Position numbers and translations under genes: made by a program. Below are positions 9,179 to 17,316 of a stretch of DNA of 64,000 nucleotides, in pieces (position 1 is the first letter of the stretch; each line of letters begins with the position of its first letter). Source of the DNA: Terriglobus roseus (GTDB taxonomy: Bacteria > Acidobacteriota > Terriglobia > Terriglobales > Acidobacteriaceae); assembly GCF_900105625.1 (NCBI RefSeq), contig NZ_FNSD01000001.1:2170001-2234000 (forward strand), written 5' to 3'. The notes beneath the pieces are model-generated. The model was not told the DNA's origin. It saw only the letters and a list, made by a program, of their open reading frames with translations, and made no database searches.

Positions 9179-10657
9179 TTAGCGCATGACCGTGAGCAGG
9201 TCGTCGGCGCGTGGATTGTGGACCGGACGCAACACGCCGGTGAGGATATAGACAAAGAGCGAGACCATGACGGGACCACCCACCGCCAGCATAAGGCTGC
9301 CACCGTTCCCGTCCATGCTGGCAGGTATCAACCAGCGAATCGCGGCAAAGGCAACCACGCCGGAGAGCCATGAGGTGATGGCAGAGAACGCTCCGCATCG
9401 CGCGAACAGCGGCAGCATACCCAGCAGCATAGGGACAGCAATAGGACCAACCAGGGCACCGTACCAGAGAAGGATCAGTCCGAGCACACCACCCATGTGG
9501 TTCGCAAGCAGGGCGATCACCATGCTGCCGCCCAGGAAGAACAGCGTGCACAAACGGCCTGCCAGCAGTTGCTGCTTCTCCGTCGCGAGCAGCCGCTGCG
9601 GCAGAAAGGCCGGCGCAATATCCCGCACCACAACAGCAGAGACGGCATTCGCATCGGACGACGTCATCGCCATGGAGTGCGCGAACAATCCCGCGAGGAC
9701 CAGTCCGACCAGGCCGGCAGGCAGGTACAGTTGCGCCATCGTCGCATAGCTCTGCGAAGGGTCTCCAATGTGCGGCAGCAGCAGCGGTGCGGCCCACATG
9801 GGATAGAACAGCACCACCGGCCACACCAGGTATAAGACAGCGGAAAGCTGCGCCGATCGCCGCGCGGACGCTTCGTCCGGGGATGCCATAAAGCGTTGTG
9901 CCAGGCTCCAGGTTCCACCGTTGTAGGACAGAAAGTTGACCAGCAGATACGTCAATGCAAAGCCCAGCGTGTACTGCCCGTGGAAGAACTGGCGATGCTC
10001 GGGCGGCAGCCGGAACCACATGCCACTGACCGCAGACACTCCGCCCAGCCGGTACAGCACCACCGCACACATGGCGATGCCAGAGATCAACTGGATGATG
10101 AATTGGCTCAGGTCGGTCGCCGCATCAGCCCACAGGCCACCCATCACGGAATAGATGAGCGTCACGCCGCCGGTCAGCAGCACGCCCCACTTCAGGTCCA
10201 CATGCGCAAACATCTGCAGCAGTAGTGCCGACGCCGTCCACTTGGCGCCGACGTCAAAGATCTTCAGCAGCGACCCGCTCAGCGCGAGGCAGAGCTTGGT
10301 GCGATGCCCATACCGTACAGTCAGGTATTCCAGCGGCGAGATCATGCCGGTATGCACGCGCAGCCGCACCCACCGTGGCGCAAACACAAACGATCCAATC
10401 AGCAGAGCCAGCGCGATGCTGCAGGCCCACCAGATGTAAATGCTGAAGCCATCGGAATAAGCAATCGCCGCATAGCCCACGAAGACAGCCGCGCTGTAGC
10501 CCGACATATGGTGCGATATCCCGGAGAGCCACCATGGCATCTTGCCGCCGGCTGTGAAGAAATCGCGGGCATTCTTCACCTTCCGGCGGATGCCAATCCC
10601 AACCGCCAGCATCAGCAGAAAATAGAGAGCCAACGCCACTTGGTCGAGAGTTCGCAT
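9179..10657 (-). CDS. Sodium:solute symporter (SSS family), probable amino-sugar transporter
   Basis: The 492-residue protein has about 13 hydrophobic helices. It begins with the SSS-type N-terminus (LALYFLLMLAVGIGIRRK, then the ARDFFTAGGKMPWWLSG segment), a standard signature of sodium/sugar symporters. GGAG stands just before the ATG. It is the first gene of the operon with nagB, nagA and GH20, and its promoter carries the shared palindrome. I infer import of GlcNAc or chitobiose across the inner membrane. Substrate specificity is from context only. Confidence 0.85.
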   Translation of the reverse strand: MRTLDQVALALYFLLMLAVGIGIRRKVKNARDFFTAGGKMPWWLSGISHHMSGYSAAVFVGYAAIAYSDGFSIYIWWACSIALALLIGSFVFAPRWVRLRVHTGMISPLEYLTVRYGHRTKLCLALSGSLLKIFDVGAKWTASALLLQMFAHVDLKWGVLLTGGVTLIYSVMGGLWADAATDLSQFIIQLISGIAMCAVVLYRLGGVSAVSGMWFRLPPEHRQFFHGQYTLGFALTYLLVNFLSYNGGTWSLAQRFMASPDEASARRSAQLSAVLYLVWPVVLFYPMWAAPLLLPHIGDPSQSYATMAQLYLPAGLVGLVLAGLFAHSMAMTSSDANAVSAVVVRDIAPAFLPQRLLATEKQQLLAGRLCTLFFLGGSMVIALLANHMGGVLGLILLWYGALVGPIAVPMLLGMLPLFARCGAFSAITSWLSGVVAFAAIRWLIPASMDGNGGSLMLAVGGPVMVSLFVYILTGVLRPVHNPRADDLLTVMR

Positions 10658-10694
10658 AATCTCCAGGGAACGGCAGTACTACAACACTGATACA

Positions 10695-10707
10695 TACTGA
10701 TATATCA
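10695..10707. promoter_or_regulatory. Second copy of the putative GntR operator, before the nag operon
   Basis: TACTGATATATCA lies 38 bp before the SSS symporter start and contains the perfect palindrome TGATATATCA. An extra half-like CACTGATACA directly precedes it (10685-10694). It matches the site at 3944-3959 in TACTGA, four A/T bases and TCA. This links the TonB receptor and the nag operon as one regulon. Confidence 0.5.
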
Positions 10708-10889
10708 CAAGGAAGTGACAATGGTGCGGGGCGTTTCTCTGCACCGCAACGTCACATCGTCGCTCGGCCCCTGGGAGAGCAGTTCCGCACTCTCCTGCTT
10801 GAGGCCTGCAGCCGGACTCCGGTCGCCGATCTCCTTGAAACGCTTTGCGGGTCTAGCAGAATCAACAAGTTAGACATAGCTAATCCAAC

Positions 10890-10932
10890 GGCATGGAAGA
10901 GGTCACCAGTTCGATCCCGGTCAGGTCCGCCA
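10890..10932 (+). pseudogene. 3' fragment of a tRNA-Ala(GGC) gene, possible attachment-site remnant
   Basis: The sequence from the anticodon GGC through anticodon-stem 3' arm, variable loop, T-arm (CACCAGTTCGATCCCGGT) and acceptor 3' strand to CCA is that of the tail of a bacterial tRNA-Ala. Upstream of GGCAT the tRNA stops: no D-arm, no 5' acceptor strand and no T33 in the loop. One T-stem pair is A-C mismatched. Half-tRNAs ending at CCA typically arise where a tyrosine-recombinase element integrated into a tRNA gene. No integrase is visible here. The rest of the 10708-11021 gap shows nothing I can name. Confidence 0.6.
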
Positions 10933-11021
10933 ACCTCCTTCAAAACTTCACGCCAGGGTCCCGGACCTCATGGGTATCGTTCGGACTGGCGCCCCATGAG
11001 CCGTCGTGCATCCAATACTTC

Positions 11022-11393
11022 ATGACTCCCCGCAGGCCATCCGTCGTCATCATCAACGACCACATCGACACATGCACCGGCCTGGCCGAATTGCTGGAGC
11101 TTGATGGGTTTGAGGCGTATTCCTGCTTTAGCGGTGTGGAAGGTTTGTACCAGGTCACGATTCGCACCCCCGACGCGGTCCTGCTGGACATGAATATGCC
11201 GGGCATGAGCGGTTTAGAGGTATGTGCCGCCATCCGCAACCGGCAATCCATCGCGAACACCGCAATCGTCTTCCATTCCGGCGAACAGAAGCCGGCGAAC
11301 TTGGACGGTGCCGACGCGTTCCTTACCTACCCAGTCCCGCTGGACATCCTTGCCGCAGTCCTTCGCGCCACCATCAGCAAACGCAGCGCATAG
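11022..11393 (+). CDS. Orphan single-domain response regulator (CheY-like, atypical)
   Basis: The 123-residue protein is one receiver domain with no output domain. The phospho-acceptor Asp56 lies in VLLDMNMPG, and the Thr/Ser position is Ser86 (VFHSGE). The N-terminal acidic pair is Asn12-Asp13 rather than Asp-Asp. The normally invariant Lys of the KP motif is Tyr103 (LTYPVP). Loss of that Lys usually weakens or uncouples phosphorylation-dependent switching, so it may be a partly phosphorylation-independent adaptor. The frame is open to 10893, but that extension runs over the tRNA fragment, so I start at ATG 11022. No histidine kinase is adjacent. Confidence 0.8.
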   Translation: MTPRRPSVVIINDHIDTCTGLAELLELDGFEAYSCFSGVEGLYQVTIRTPDAVLLDMNMPGMSGLEVCAAIRNRQSIANTAIVFHSGEQKPANLDGADAFLTYPVPLDILAAVLRATISKRSA

Positions 11394-11408
11394 CTGCCGC
11401 TCGTCGAA

Positions 11409-13031
11409 TCAGGATCCGGAGCCTCCCTTGGAGTCCGGTTCTCCTTGCGCGACGCCTTTCGCAACCTCCCGCAGCCTCTTCAATTTCGGCAGCACATGAC
11501 CGAGGGGCCGAGACGGCGCATTCGACAGCCCCATGGACTGATAGATATCCAGATAGAGCCGGAAGAGTTCTTCCGCGCGCGCTGCTTCGGCTGGCTGCGG
11601 TTCAATGACCTTGTACGGCAGGCAGAGAGCGTCCTGCGCCGTCGTGATGTTGGGATAGGCTCCCGCCGCCTTCATCGCGAAAATGACCGATCCAAGACTG
11701 GTAGGCACGCCGTCCGGCACCAGCACCGGTTTATTCAGCACGTTCGCATAGACCTGGTTCAGCACGGCGCTGTTCTGCGGAATACCGCCCCCATTGATGA
11801 CACGGCGGACCGGTACACCATGCTGCGCCATGCGTTCCAGGATGATGCGCGTTTGAAACGCGGTGCCTTCGATCGCGGCGAAGAGTTCGTCCTGCGGCGT
11901 GCTGCCAAGGTTCCAGCCAAGCGTGACACCGCCCACGTCGGGATTCCCCAGTACCGTGCGATCGCCGTTATCCCAGCACAGGCGCAACAGACCCGTCTGT
12001 CCAACGCGGTAATTCGCAATACCTGCGGCAAGTTCCCGGACGGTCGTGCCGGCTCGGCGAGCGATAGCGTCGAACATGTCTCCGACGGCGGGTATCCCGG
12101 CTTCCACACCGGTCATGGCAGGATCCACGCTGCCGGGTACAACGCCGCTGACACCCGGGATCACGTGGCGGTCGCTCATGACGGCAATCACACAGGTGGA
12201 GGTACCGACGACGTTGACCACATCGCCCTCGCGACAGCCTGAGCCGATCGCGTCCCAGTGCGCATCGAGCGCGCCCACCGGGATCGGGATGCCCGGTCTC
12301 AGTCCGAGACGTTTGGCCCACTGCTGTGTCAGATCTCCATAGATCTCGTCCGATGCGAGGAACGTGCCGGCGATCTTATCGCGGATGCCAGTCAGCAGCG
12401 GATCCACAGAGACAAAGAACTCCTCCGGCGGCAGACCACCCAGCGATGCGTTCCACATCCACTTGTGTCCCATGGCGCAGACGCTACGTTTCAGATCCTT
12501 TGGCGAGGTGACGCCCGTGAGCGTCGCAGCGACCATGTCGCAGTTCTCCAGCGCCGTTGCAAAGCGCTCGCGCTTGGACAGGTCGGCATGACGAAGCCAG
12601 TGCAGCACCTTCGCGAAGCCCCACTCGGGCGAGTAGAAGCCACCGCTCCAGTGGATTGCTTCGAGGTTGCCAGCGTGTGCCGCCGCCGTGATCTGTTGCG
12701 CTTCCACTGAGGCCCTTGTGTCGCACCAGAGGTAGTACTCGTCCAACGGCTGCATCGCTGCATCCACCATCAATACGCTGGACCCGGTGGCATCGATGGC
12801 GATGGATGCGACCTGATCGCCATCGATCCCCGCAGTTTCCAACACATCGCGGCTGGCCTTTGCGAGCGCGTCCATCTGGTCGGCGTGTGACTGCGTGGCA
12901 TAGGCGCCGTCATTGGCGCGGCGATGTAACGGATACTCTGCTGTGGCCGTACCCAGGCGTCCGCGCTCCGAGTCGTAAAGCGTGACGCGAACGCTCAGTG
13001 TGCCAAAGTCCGCGCCCATCACGATCGCCAT
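11409..13031 (-). CDS. FGGY carbohydrate kinase, ribulokinase-like
   Basis: This 540-residue sugar kinase has the FGGY fold: N-terminal ATPase motif GADFGTLSVRVTLYD, then SIAIDATGSSVLMVD, and LDAHWDAIGSGCREGDVVN before the second domain with RRVINGGGIPQNSAVLNQVYA. Length and GALDAH/WNLG motifs match AraB ribulokinases, which phosphorylate 2-ketopentoses with ATP. E. coli AraB is known to accept several ribulose and xylulose isomers. AAGGAG precedes the ATG. No araA or araD is nearby; the only sugar isomerase close by is the fucose-isomerase-like protein at 17313, making a D-arabinose or L-fucose type route possible. It is divergent from the MFS gene with a palindrome between. Confidence 0.87.
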   Translation of the reverse strand: MAIVMGADFGTLSVRVTLYDSERGRLGTATAEYPLHRRANDGAYATQSHADQMDALAKASRDVLETAGIDGDQVASIAIDATGSSVLMVDAAMQPLDEYYLWCDTRASVEAQQITAAAHAGNLEAIHWSGGFYSPEWGFAKVLHWLRHADLSKRERFATALENCDMVAATLTGVTSPKDLKRSVCAMGHKWMWNASLGGLPPEEFFVSVDPLLTGIRDKIAGTFLASDEIYGDLTQQWAKRLGLRPGIPIPVGALDAHWDAIGSGCREGDVVNVVGTSTCVIAVMSDRHVIPGVSGVVPGSVDPAMTGVEAGIPAVGDMFDAIARRAGTTVRELAAGIANYRVGQTGLLRLCWDNGDRTVLGNPDVGGVTLGWNLGSTPQDELFAAIEGTAFQTRIILERMAQHGVPVRRVINGGGIPQNSAVLNQVYANVLNKPVLVPDGVPTSLGSVIFAMKAAGAYPNITTAQDALCLPYKVIEPQPAEAARAEELFRLYLDIYQSMGLSNAPSRPLGHVLPKLKRLREVAKGVAQGEPDSKGGSGS

Positions 13032-13118
13032 GCACCGTCTCCTTCATTGAGCCGGCAACGTGTGCGGCATCATGAGCATGCTACCCGTGCCTCGCCGCGC
13101 CTGTCGAGATTGCATACT

Positions 13119-13130
13119 TATGTCGACATA
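13119..13130. promoter_or_regulatory. Putative GntR operator between kinase and MFS genes
   Basis: TATGTCGACATA is a perfect 12-bp palindrome lying 88 bp from the kinase start and 53 bp from the MFS start. It is the core of the longer palindrome at 15281-15298. FadR-type GntR proteins commonly bind such short GTC/GAC-centred palindromes. The assignment to the GntR protein at 14458-15222 is inference. Confidence 0.6.
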
Positions 13131-13182
13131 GCGTATTCATCAGTGACAGCCCTACCATGGCATCACGACACGGAGACGCAGC

Positions 13183-14457
13183 GTGGCACCCGCGAAAGTC
13201 ATCGCCATCGACGCACCACTCGCCCATAAGGCAGGTCCTGGCAGCTACCGATGGTGGCTGATCGCCATGTTGTGGTGCGTCTGTTTCTGCAATTACGCAG
13301 ACCGTCAGGCGATCTCCTCCATCTTCCCGTTGCTGCGCAGCGACCTGTCACTGAGTGATCTGCAGCTTGGCATCATTGCTTCATCGTTCATGTGGATGTA
13401 CGCGGTCGCGGGACCGGTTGCGGGATGGCTTTCCGACCGCGTCTCACCGCGCAGTGTCATTCTTGGCGCATTGATCTTCTGGTCTGCAGTAACAGCCGGC
13501 ACCGCGGTCTCTCACAGCTTTGGGACGATGGTTTTCTTTCGCACACTGGGCGGCCTGGGCGAGGCCTTTTACTTCCCTGCCGCAATGGCGCTTATCGGCC
13601 TCTATCACTCGACTGCGACGCGTTCCCGCGCCATGGCACTGCACCAGTCGAGTGTTTACGCCGGTACCATTGGCGGTGGCGCTCTGTCAGCCGTCATCGC
13701 GCAGAGCCACGGCTGGCGCACTTCGTTCGTCGTCTTTGGGGTGGCCGGCGTGCTGCTCGGTGTAGTCTTACTGCTGTTCCTGCGCAGACCGCCCGCACGC
13801 GCACTCAAGACGGAGACCACCACCGATCAAAACTTCTTTCACGGCGTTCGTGATGCCCTGCGTTCGGGCCGCGTGATCGCGCTGATCGTCGTCTTCATCG
13901 GTGCGAACTTTGTGGCAGTCGTCTTTCTCACGTGGCTGCCAACCTACCTCTACACAAAGTTCCACCTGAGCCTGGCACACGCGGGCTTCAGCAGCACGGC
14001 ATACCTGCAGATTGCATCGGTCCTGGGCGTACTGCTGGGTGGTGTGCTGGCCGACAAGTTTGCCATGCGTCGCGTGGGCGGACGGCAGATGATCCAGGCA
14101 TTCGGTCTGCTGATGGGTGTGCCCTTCATCTTCCTCACGGGCTGGTCACTCACCATGGCTGGACTCATCGCAGGCATGATCGGCTTCGGCTTCTTCAAGG
14201 GCATGTACGACGCGAACATCTGGGCCTCGCTCTACGACGTCATCCCTGTTGAGCGGCGCGGCGTGGCAGCCGGCACCATGAATTCACTCGGCTGGCTTGG
14301 AGGCGGCTTCGCGCCCATCCTCATCGCGACCGCGGCAGGACGCTTCGGCATGAGCGCCTGCCTGAGCGCGACCTCAGCGATCTATCTCTGCCTTGGATTA
14401 GTGCTGCTCCTGCTGGTTCGGAACATGCGGCGATCGGAGGACGTACTGCCCGCATAA
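13183..14457 (+). CDS. MFS transporter, anion:cation symporter/hexuronate-type
   Basis: The 424-residue protein has 12 predicted membrane segments in two halves with a central loop near residue 215. The N-terminal pattern CNYADRQAISSIFPLLRSDL and the WLSDRVSPR loop (MFS motif A) resemble the ExuT/GudP-like subfamily, which imports sugar acids. GTG is the start, preceded by GGAGA. It is divergent from the FGGY kinase. Its stop abuts the stop of the convergent GntR gene with no spacer. The substrate is unknown, probably a sugar or sugar acid of the same regulon. Confidence 0.85.
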   Translation: MAPAKVIAIDAPLAHKAGPGSYRWWLIAMLWCVCFCNYADRQAISSIFPLLRSDLSLSDLQLGIIASSFMWMYAVAGPVAGWLSDRVSPRSVILGALIFWSAVTAGTAVSHSFGTMVFFRTLGGLGEAFYFPAAMALIGLYHSTATRSRAMALHQSSVYAGTIGGGALSAVIAQSHGWRTSFVVFGVAGVLLGVVLLLFLRRPPARALKTETTTDQNFFHGVRDALRSGRVIALIVVFIGANFVAVVFLTWLPTYLYTKFHLSLAHAGFSSTAYLQIASVLGVLLGGVLADKFAMRRVGGRQMIQAFGLLMGVPFIFLTGWSLTMAGLIAGMIGFGFFKGMYDANIWASLYDVIPVERRGVAAGTMNSLGWLGGGFAPILIATAAGRFGMSACLSATSAIYLCLGLVLLLLVRNMRRSEDVLPA

Positions 14458-15222
14458 CTACATGCGAAAGTGCGCGGCGCGATCCAGCGCGGCAAGATGG
14501 TTCTCGCGCTCCCAAAGATCAAACTCGTCCAGGCGCTCCCGTCCGCTGGCCTGGATATGTTCGCCGAGTAATCGCTTGGCCTCATCCTCATCGCCCTTCA
14601 ACACGGCCTGCAGGATACTGCGGTGGTGCTTGTGGATGCGCTCAAGTTCATCGCGCCGATGGCCGCTGCGCTGGATGGCGAAGATGCGGATCATCAGACG
14701 GGTGTCATTCACTACCTTCAGGATGCGTGCGTTCGAAGCCAGGCGGATGAGCATGGCATGAAAGCCGAGATCTGCCACTGCGAAGCGCTTCATCTGCTCC
14801 GCATTCAGTTCCACCTTGCCGCTCGTTTTCAGCTCCTTCAGCAGGGTTTGCGTCTCATCCAGCAGGCTCTCCAGCTTCTGCCTATCCGCAGGACGAACCC
14901 CCTCGCGCGCCGCTCGTCCGACGGCGAAGACTTCCAGTGCCTCGCGCAGTTCGTAGAGGTCGATGATGCTCTGCCGTGAGAGTTGCGTGACGACCAGTCC
15001 ACCGCCCGGGCTGAGTTCCAGCAGACCCTCTGCCAGCAACTGCCCTGCGGCCTCGCGGACCGGCGTACGGCTGCTGCCCAGTTCCTTCGAAAGGGCAAGC
15101 TCCGAGAGCAGCGATCCGGCCGGCAGATCGCCCGACGCAATCTTTCCCTGGATCAACTGGTACGCCTTCATTCGTACGGACTGGCTTGGACCGGGATGGT
15201 GCGTGCTGGAGCGGCGCGGCAT
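14458..15222 (-). CDS. GntR-family transcriptional regulator (FCD domain)
   Basis: The 254-residue regulator has a winged HTH at about residues 15-80 (KIASGDLPAGSLLSELALSK, SSRTPVREAAGQLLAEGLLE) followed by a seven-helix FCD ligand-binding domain. The PVREA motif is standard for FadR/VanR types. It is divergent from the sialidase-lyase-isomerase-ABC operon and convergent with the MFS gene. Perfect palindromes with the same core in both flanking promoter regions make it the likely regulator of the whole 11.4-23.4 kb block and of itself. The effector is probably a pathway sugar acid or phosphate. Confidence 0.9.
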   Translation of the reverse strand: MPRRSSTHHPGPSQSVRMKAYQLIQGKIASGDLPAGSLLSELALSKELGSSRTPVREAAGQLLAEGLLELSPGGGLVVTQLSRQSIIDLYELREALEVFAVGRAAREGVRPADRQKLESLLDETQTLLKELKTSGKVELNAEQMKRFAVADLGFHAMLIRLASNARILKVVNDTRLMIRIFAIQRSGHRRDELERIHKHHRSILQAVLKGDEDEAKRLLGEHIQASGRERLDEFDLWERENHLAALDRAAHFRM

Positions 15223-15280
15223 GGAAGCAGTCTAATGCAGCCCTGCCAGAAAATGCAGCGAACTCGGTGAAAGGTGGATT

Positions 15281-15298
15281 TCGTATGTCGACATACGA
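15281..15298. promoter_or_regulatory. Putative GntR operator, 18-bp perfect palindrome
   Basis: TCGTATGTCGACATACGA is a perfect palindrome in the 103-bp gap between the divergent GntR gene and the sialidase-like gene. It contains the 12-bp core found at 13119-13130. Such exact symmetry repeated at two divergent promoters of one gene block is strong evidence for a shared operator. Confidence 0.72.
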
Positions 15299-15325
15299 TC
15301 CGCAAATTTGCTAGAGTCGTCCTCG

Positions 15326-16411
15326 ATGAGACTCTCGTTCGCACTTTGCAGTGCCGCCCTCTCGCTGTCGTTCGTGCTTCCCACCGCAGGGCTGTGCCAG
15401 GCGCGGGCCGTTGAGCCGACGAAGCAATTCATCTATAAAGATGCGCCGTTCCCGTCCGCCCATGCGTCGACGATTGTCGAGGTTGGCAAAGGCGAGTTCC
15501 TTGCCGCATGGTTTGGGGGCACCAAGGAGAGCGCGCCGGATGTTGCCATCTGGATGTCGCGCCGATCTGCGGATGGCACATGGTCCGCGCCCGCAGAGAT
15601 GGCGCGCGAGCCCGGCACGCCTACGTGGAATCCCGTTCTGTTCCACGCGAAGACAGGTCGCCTGTGGCTCTACTTCAAGTACGGCCCCCATCCCGCCGAG
15701 TGGACGGCCGCGCGACGCTACAGCGACGATGACGGCAAGACCTGGTCGCAGGTGGAGCACCTGCCTGCTGGCGTTTATGGGCCCATCCGCGCCAAGCCTT
15801 ATGTCGCACCGGACGGCACCATCATCAGCGGCAGTTCCGTTGAGAGCTATCACTCGTGGTCGGTATGGGTCGAGCGCAGCACCGATAACGGGATGACGTG
15901 GACGCGCACCGGCCCCATCACACTGCCGGAGCTGCTGAACGCTCCATCGGCAGCACTGGACCCGGACAAGGCCATCGGACTGATTCAGCCAACGGTGATC
16001 CCCATGAACGATGGCAAGCCAGGGATGCACCTGCGTCTGTACATGCGGTCGTCGATCCAGATCCACAAAATCTGTGTCTCCGATTCAACCGACGGCGGCA
16101 GGACTTGGACCGATGCGCGCAAGCTGGACGTGGATAACCCCAACTCCGGCATCGACATTGTTCGCCTGAAGGACGGCCGCTTCGTCCTCCTCTATAACGA
16201 CACGCCCACGGGCCGAACGCCGCTGAATCTGGCCGTGAGCAAGGATGGCGATCACTTCACGAATTTCGCCGTCGTTGAGAATGAGACACCCGGCGAATTC
16301 TCTTACCCTGCATTGATCCAGGGGACCGACGGCAACCTGCACATGACCTACACGTGGCAGCGTAAGACCATTCGCTACGCAACATTTCCGCTGGCATCGA
16401 TACCGCGGTGA
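15326..16411 (+). CDS. Secreted Asp-box (BNR) sialidase-like protein
   Basis: The 361-residue protein starts at ATG 15326, with a signal peptide ending near AGLCQA. Three Asp boxes are visible (YSDDDGKTW, RSTDNGMTW, DSTDGGRTW), marking a six- or seven-bladed beta-propeller of the BNR/sialidase superfamily. Members include exo-sialidases but also other glycosidases and lyases, and many acidobacterial homologues have no tested activity. It is the first gene after the 18-bp operator. The lyase gene's ATG comes 11 nt after its stop. Absence of nanE/nanK argues against a sialic acid pathway here, so I leave the substrate open. Confidence 0.82.
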   Translation: MRLSFALCSAALSLSFVLPTAGLCQARAVEPTKQFIYKDAPFPSAHASTIVEVGKGEFLAAWFGGTKESAPDVAIWMSRRSADGTWSAPAEMAREPGTPTWNPVLFHAKTGRLWLYFKYGPHPAEWTAARRYSDDDGKTWSQVEHLPAGVYGPIRAKPYVAPDGTIISGSSVESYHSWSVWVERSTDNGMTWTRTGPITLPELLNAPSAALDPDKAIGLIQPTVIPMNDGKPGMHLRLYMRSSIQIHKICVSDSTDGGRTWTDARKLDVDNPNSGIDIVRLKDGRFVLLYNDTPTGRTPLNLAVSKDGDHFTNFAVVENETPGEFSYPALIQGTDGNLHMTYTWQRKTIRYATFPLASIPR

Positions 16412-16422
16412 AGGATATCTCC

Positions 16423-17316
16423 ATGACCCGGTTTTCTGGTGTTTACGCTGCACTTCTAACGCCCCGCAACTCTGTCGGCGAACTTGACCTTGCGTCATTC
16501 CGCGGACAGCTTACGACTCCATGCGCAGACCAACTGGCAGGCTATGCCGTGAACGGCGCGACCGGCGAGTTCACCATCAGCACCGTGCAGGAGCTGTCAG
16601 AGATCGTGATGGCGACGCGCGATGCCGCGCCGAACGCACAGATCCTGTGCGGCATTGGTGCAGGCGATGTGCGGTGCGCCGTAGCACGTGGCCACGCTGC
16701 GACCGACGCCGGTGCAGACGCTGTATTGCTGCCCATGCCGGCGTTCTTCCCCTATCGCCAGGACGACCTGCGCGCCTTCTGCATCGCCGTTGCGTCAGAG
16801 CTTTCGATCCCTGTACTGCTCTACAACCTTCCGCAGTTCACCACCGGCCTTACTGTCGATACGGTGCTCTCTCTGCTGACATCCGGCAGTAACATCGTCG
16901 GCGTGAAGGATAGCAGTGGGTCGCTCGATATCGTGCGCGCCATGACCGAGGCACAGGTCAGCGGGGCACGCATCATCGGCAACGACAGCGCGCTCTGCGA
17001 CGCGATGGAGCAGGGGCTTTGTGATGGCGTGGTGTCCGGTGTGGCGTGTACGCTGCCGGAGCTGATGACATCGCTCTTCGCAACAAAGGGACACGGCAAG
17101 GAGTTCCGCCAATACCGCGACCTGCTCAACGAATTCATCGACCAGTTGGGAGCACTCCCGACGCCGTGGGGTCTGAAGGTGACAAGTGCGGTGCGGGGGT
17201 TCTCAAGCGAGAGCTATCCCTTTCCGCTCTCAAGCGAACGCGCCGAAGAAGCGGCGGTGCTGCGCGGATGGTTCGTGGACTGGATGAAGACGGCAACAGA
17301 AGCAGGTGTGGCATGA
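16423..17316 (+). CDS. DapA/NanA-superfamily aldolase or dehydratase
   Basis: The 297-residue protein is a class I (Schiff-base) TIM-barrel lyase. The motif NGATGEF is the substrate-carboxylate loop, LLYNLP carries the conserved Tyr and VGVKDSSG the Schiff-base Lys. The family covers dihydrodipicolinate synthase, N-acetylneuraminate lyase and 2-keto-3-deoxy-sugar-acid aldolases. Sugar-operon context favours a keto-deoxy-sugar acid role over lysine synthesis. I prefer ATG 16423 with AAGGA upstream; a GTG at 16408 overlapping the previous stop is also possible. Its own stop overlaps the isomerase start. Confidence 0.85.
   Translation: MTRFSGVYAALLTPRNSVGELDLASFRGQLTTPCADQLAGYAVNGATGEFTISTVQELSEIVMATRDAAPNAQILCGIGAGDVRCAVARGHAATDAGADAVLLPMPAFFPYRQDDLRAFCIAVASELSIPVLLYNLPQFTTGLTVDTVLSLLTSGSNIVGVKDSSGSLDIVRAMTEAQVSGARIIGNDSALCDAMEQGLCDGVVSGVACTLPELMTSLFATKGHGKEFRQYRDLLNEFIDQLGALPTPWGLKVTSAVRGFSSESYPFPLSSERAEEAAVLRGWFVDWMKTATEAGVA

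Noticed and set aside
10752-10943. Reverse-strand 63-residue ORF with GPDRDRTGDLFHA
   Set aside because: It is the antisense translation of the tRNA-Ala 3' fragment, a well-known false gene pattern.
17046-17312. Upstream extension of the isomerase frame
   Set aside because: It lies within the lyase gene in another frame; ATGA overlap at 17313 marks the start.
15326-17316. Sialic acid catabolic operon
   Set aside because: Sialidase-like and NanA-superfamily genes with nag genes nearby suggested it, but no nanE/nanK is present, the Asp-box family is broad, and the following genes are isomerase and sugar ABC importer.
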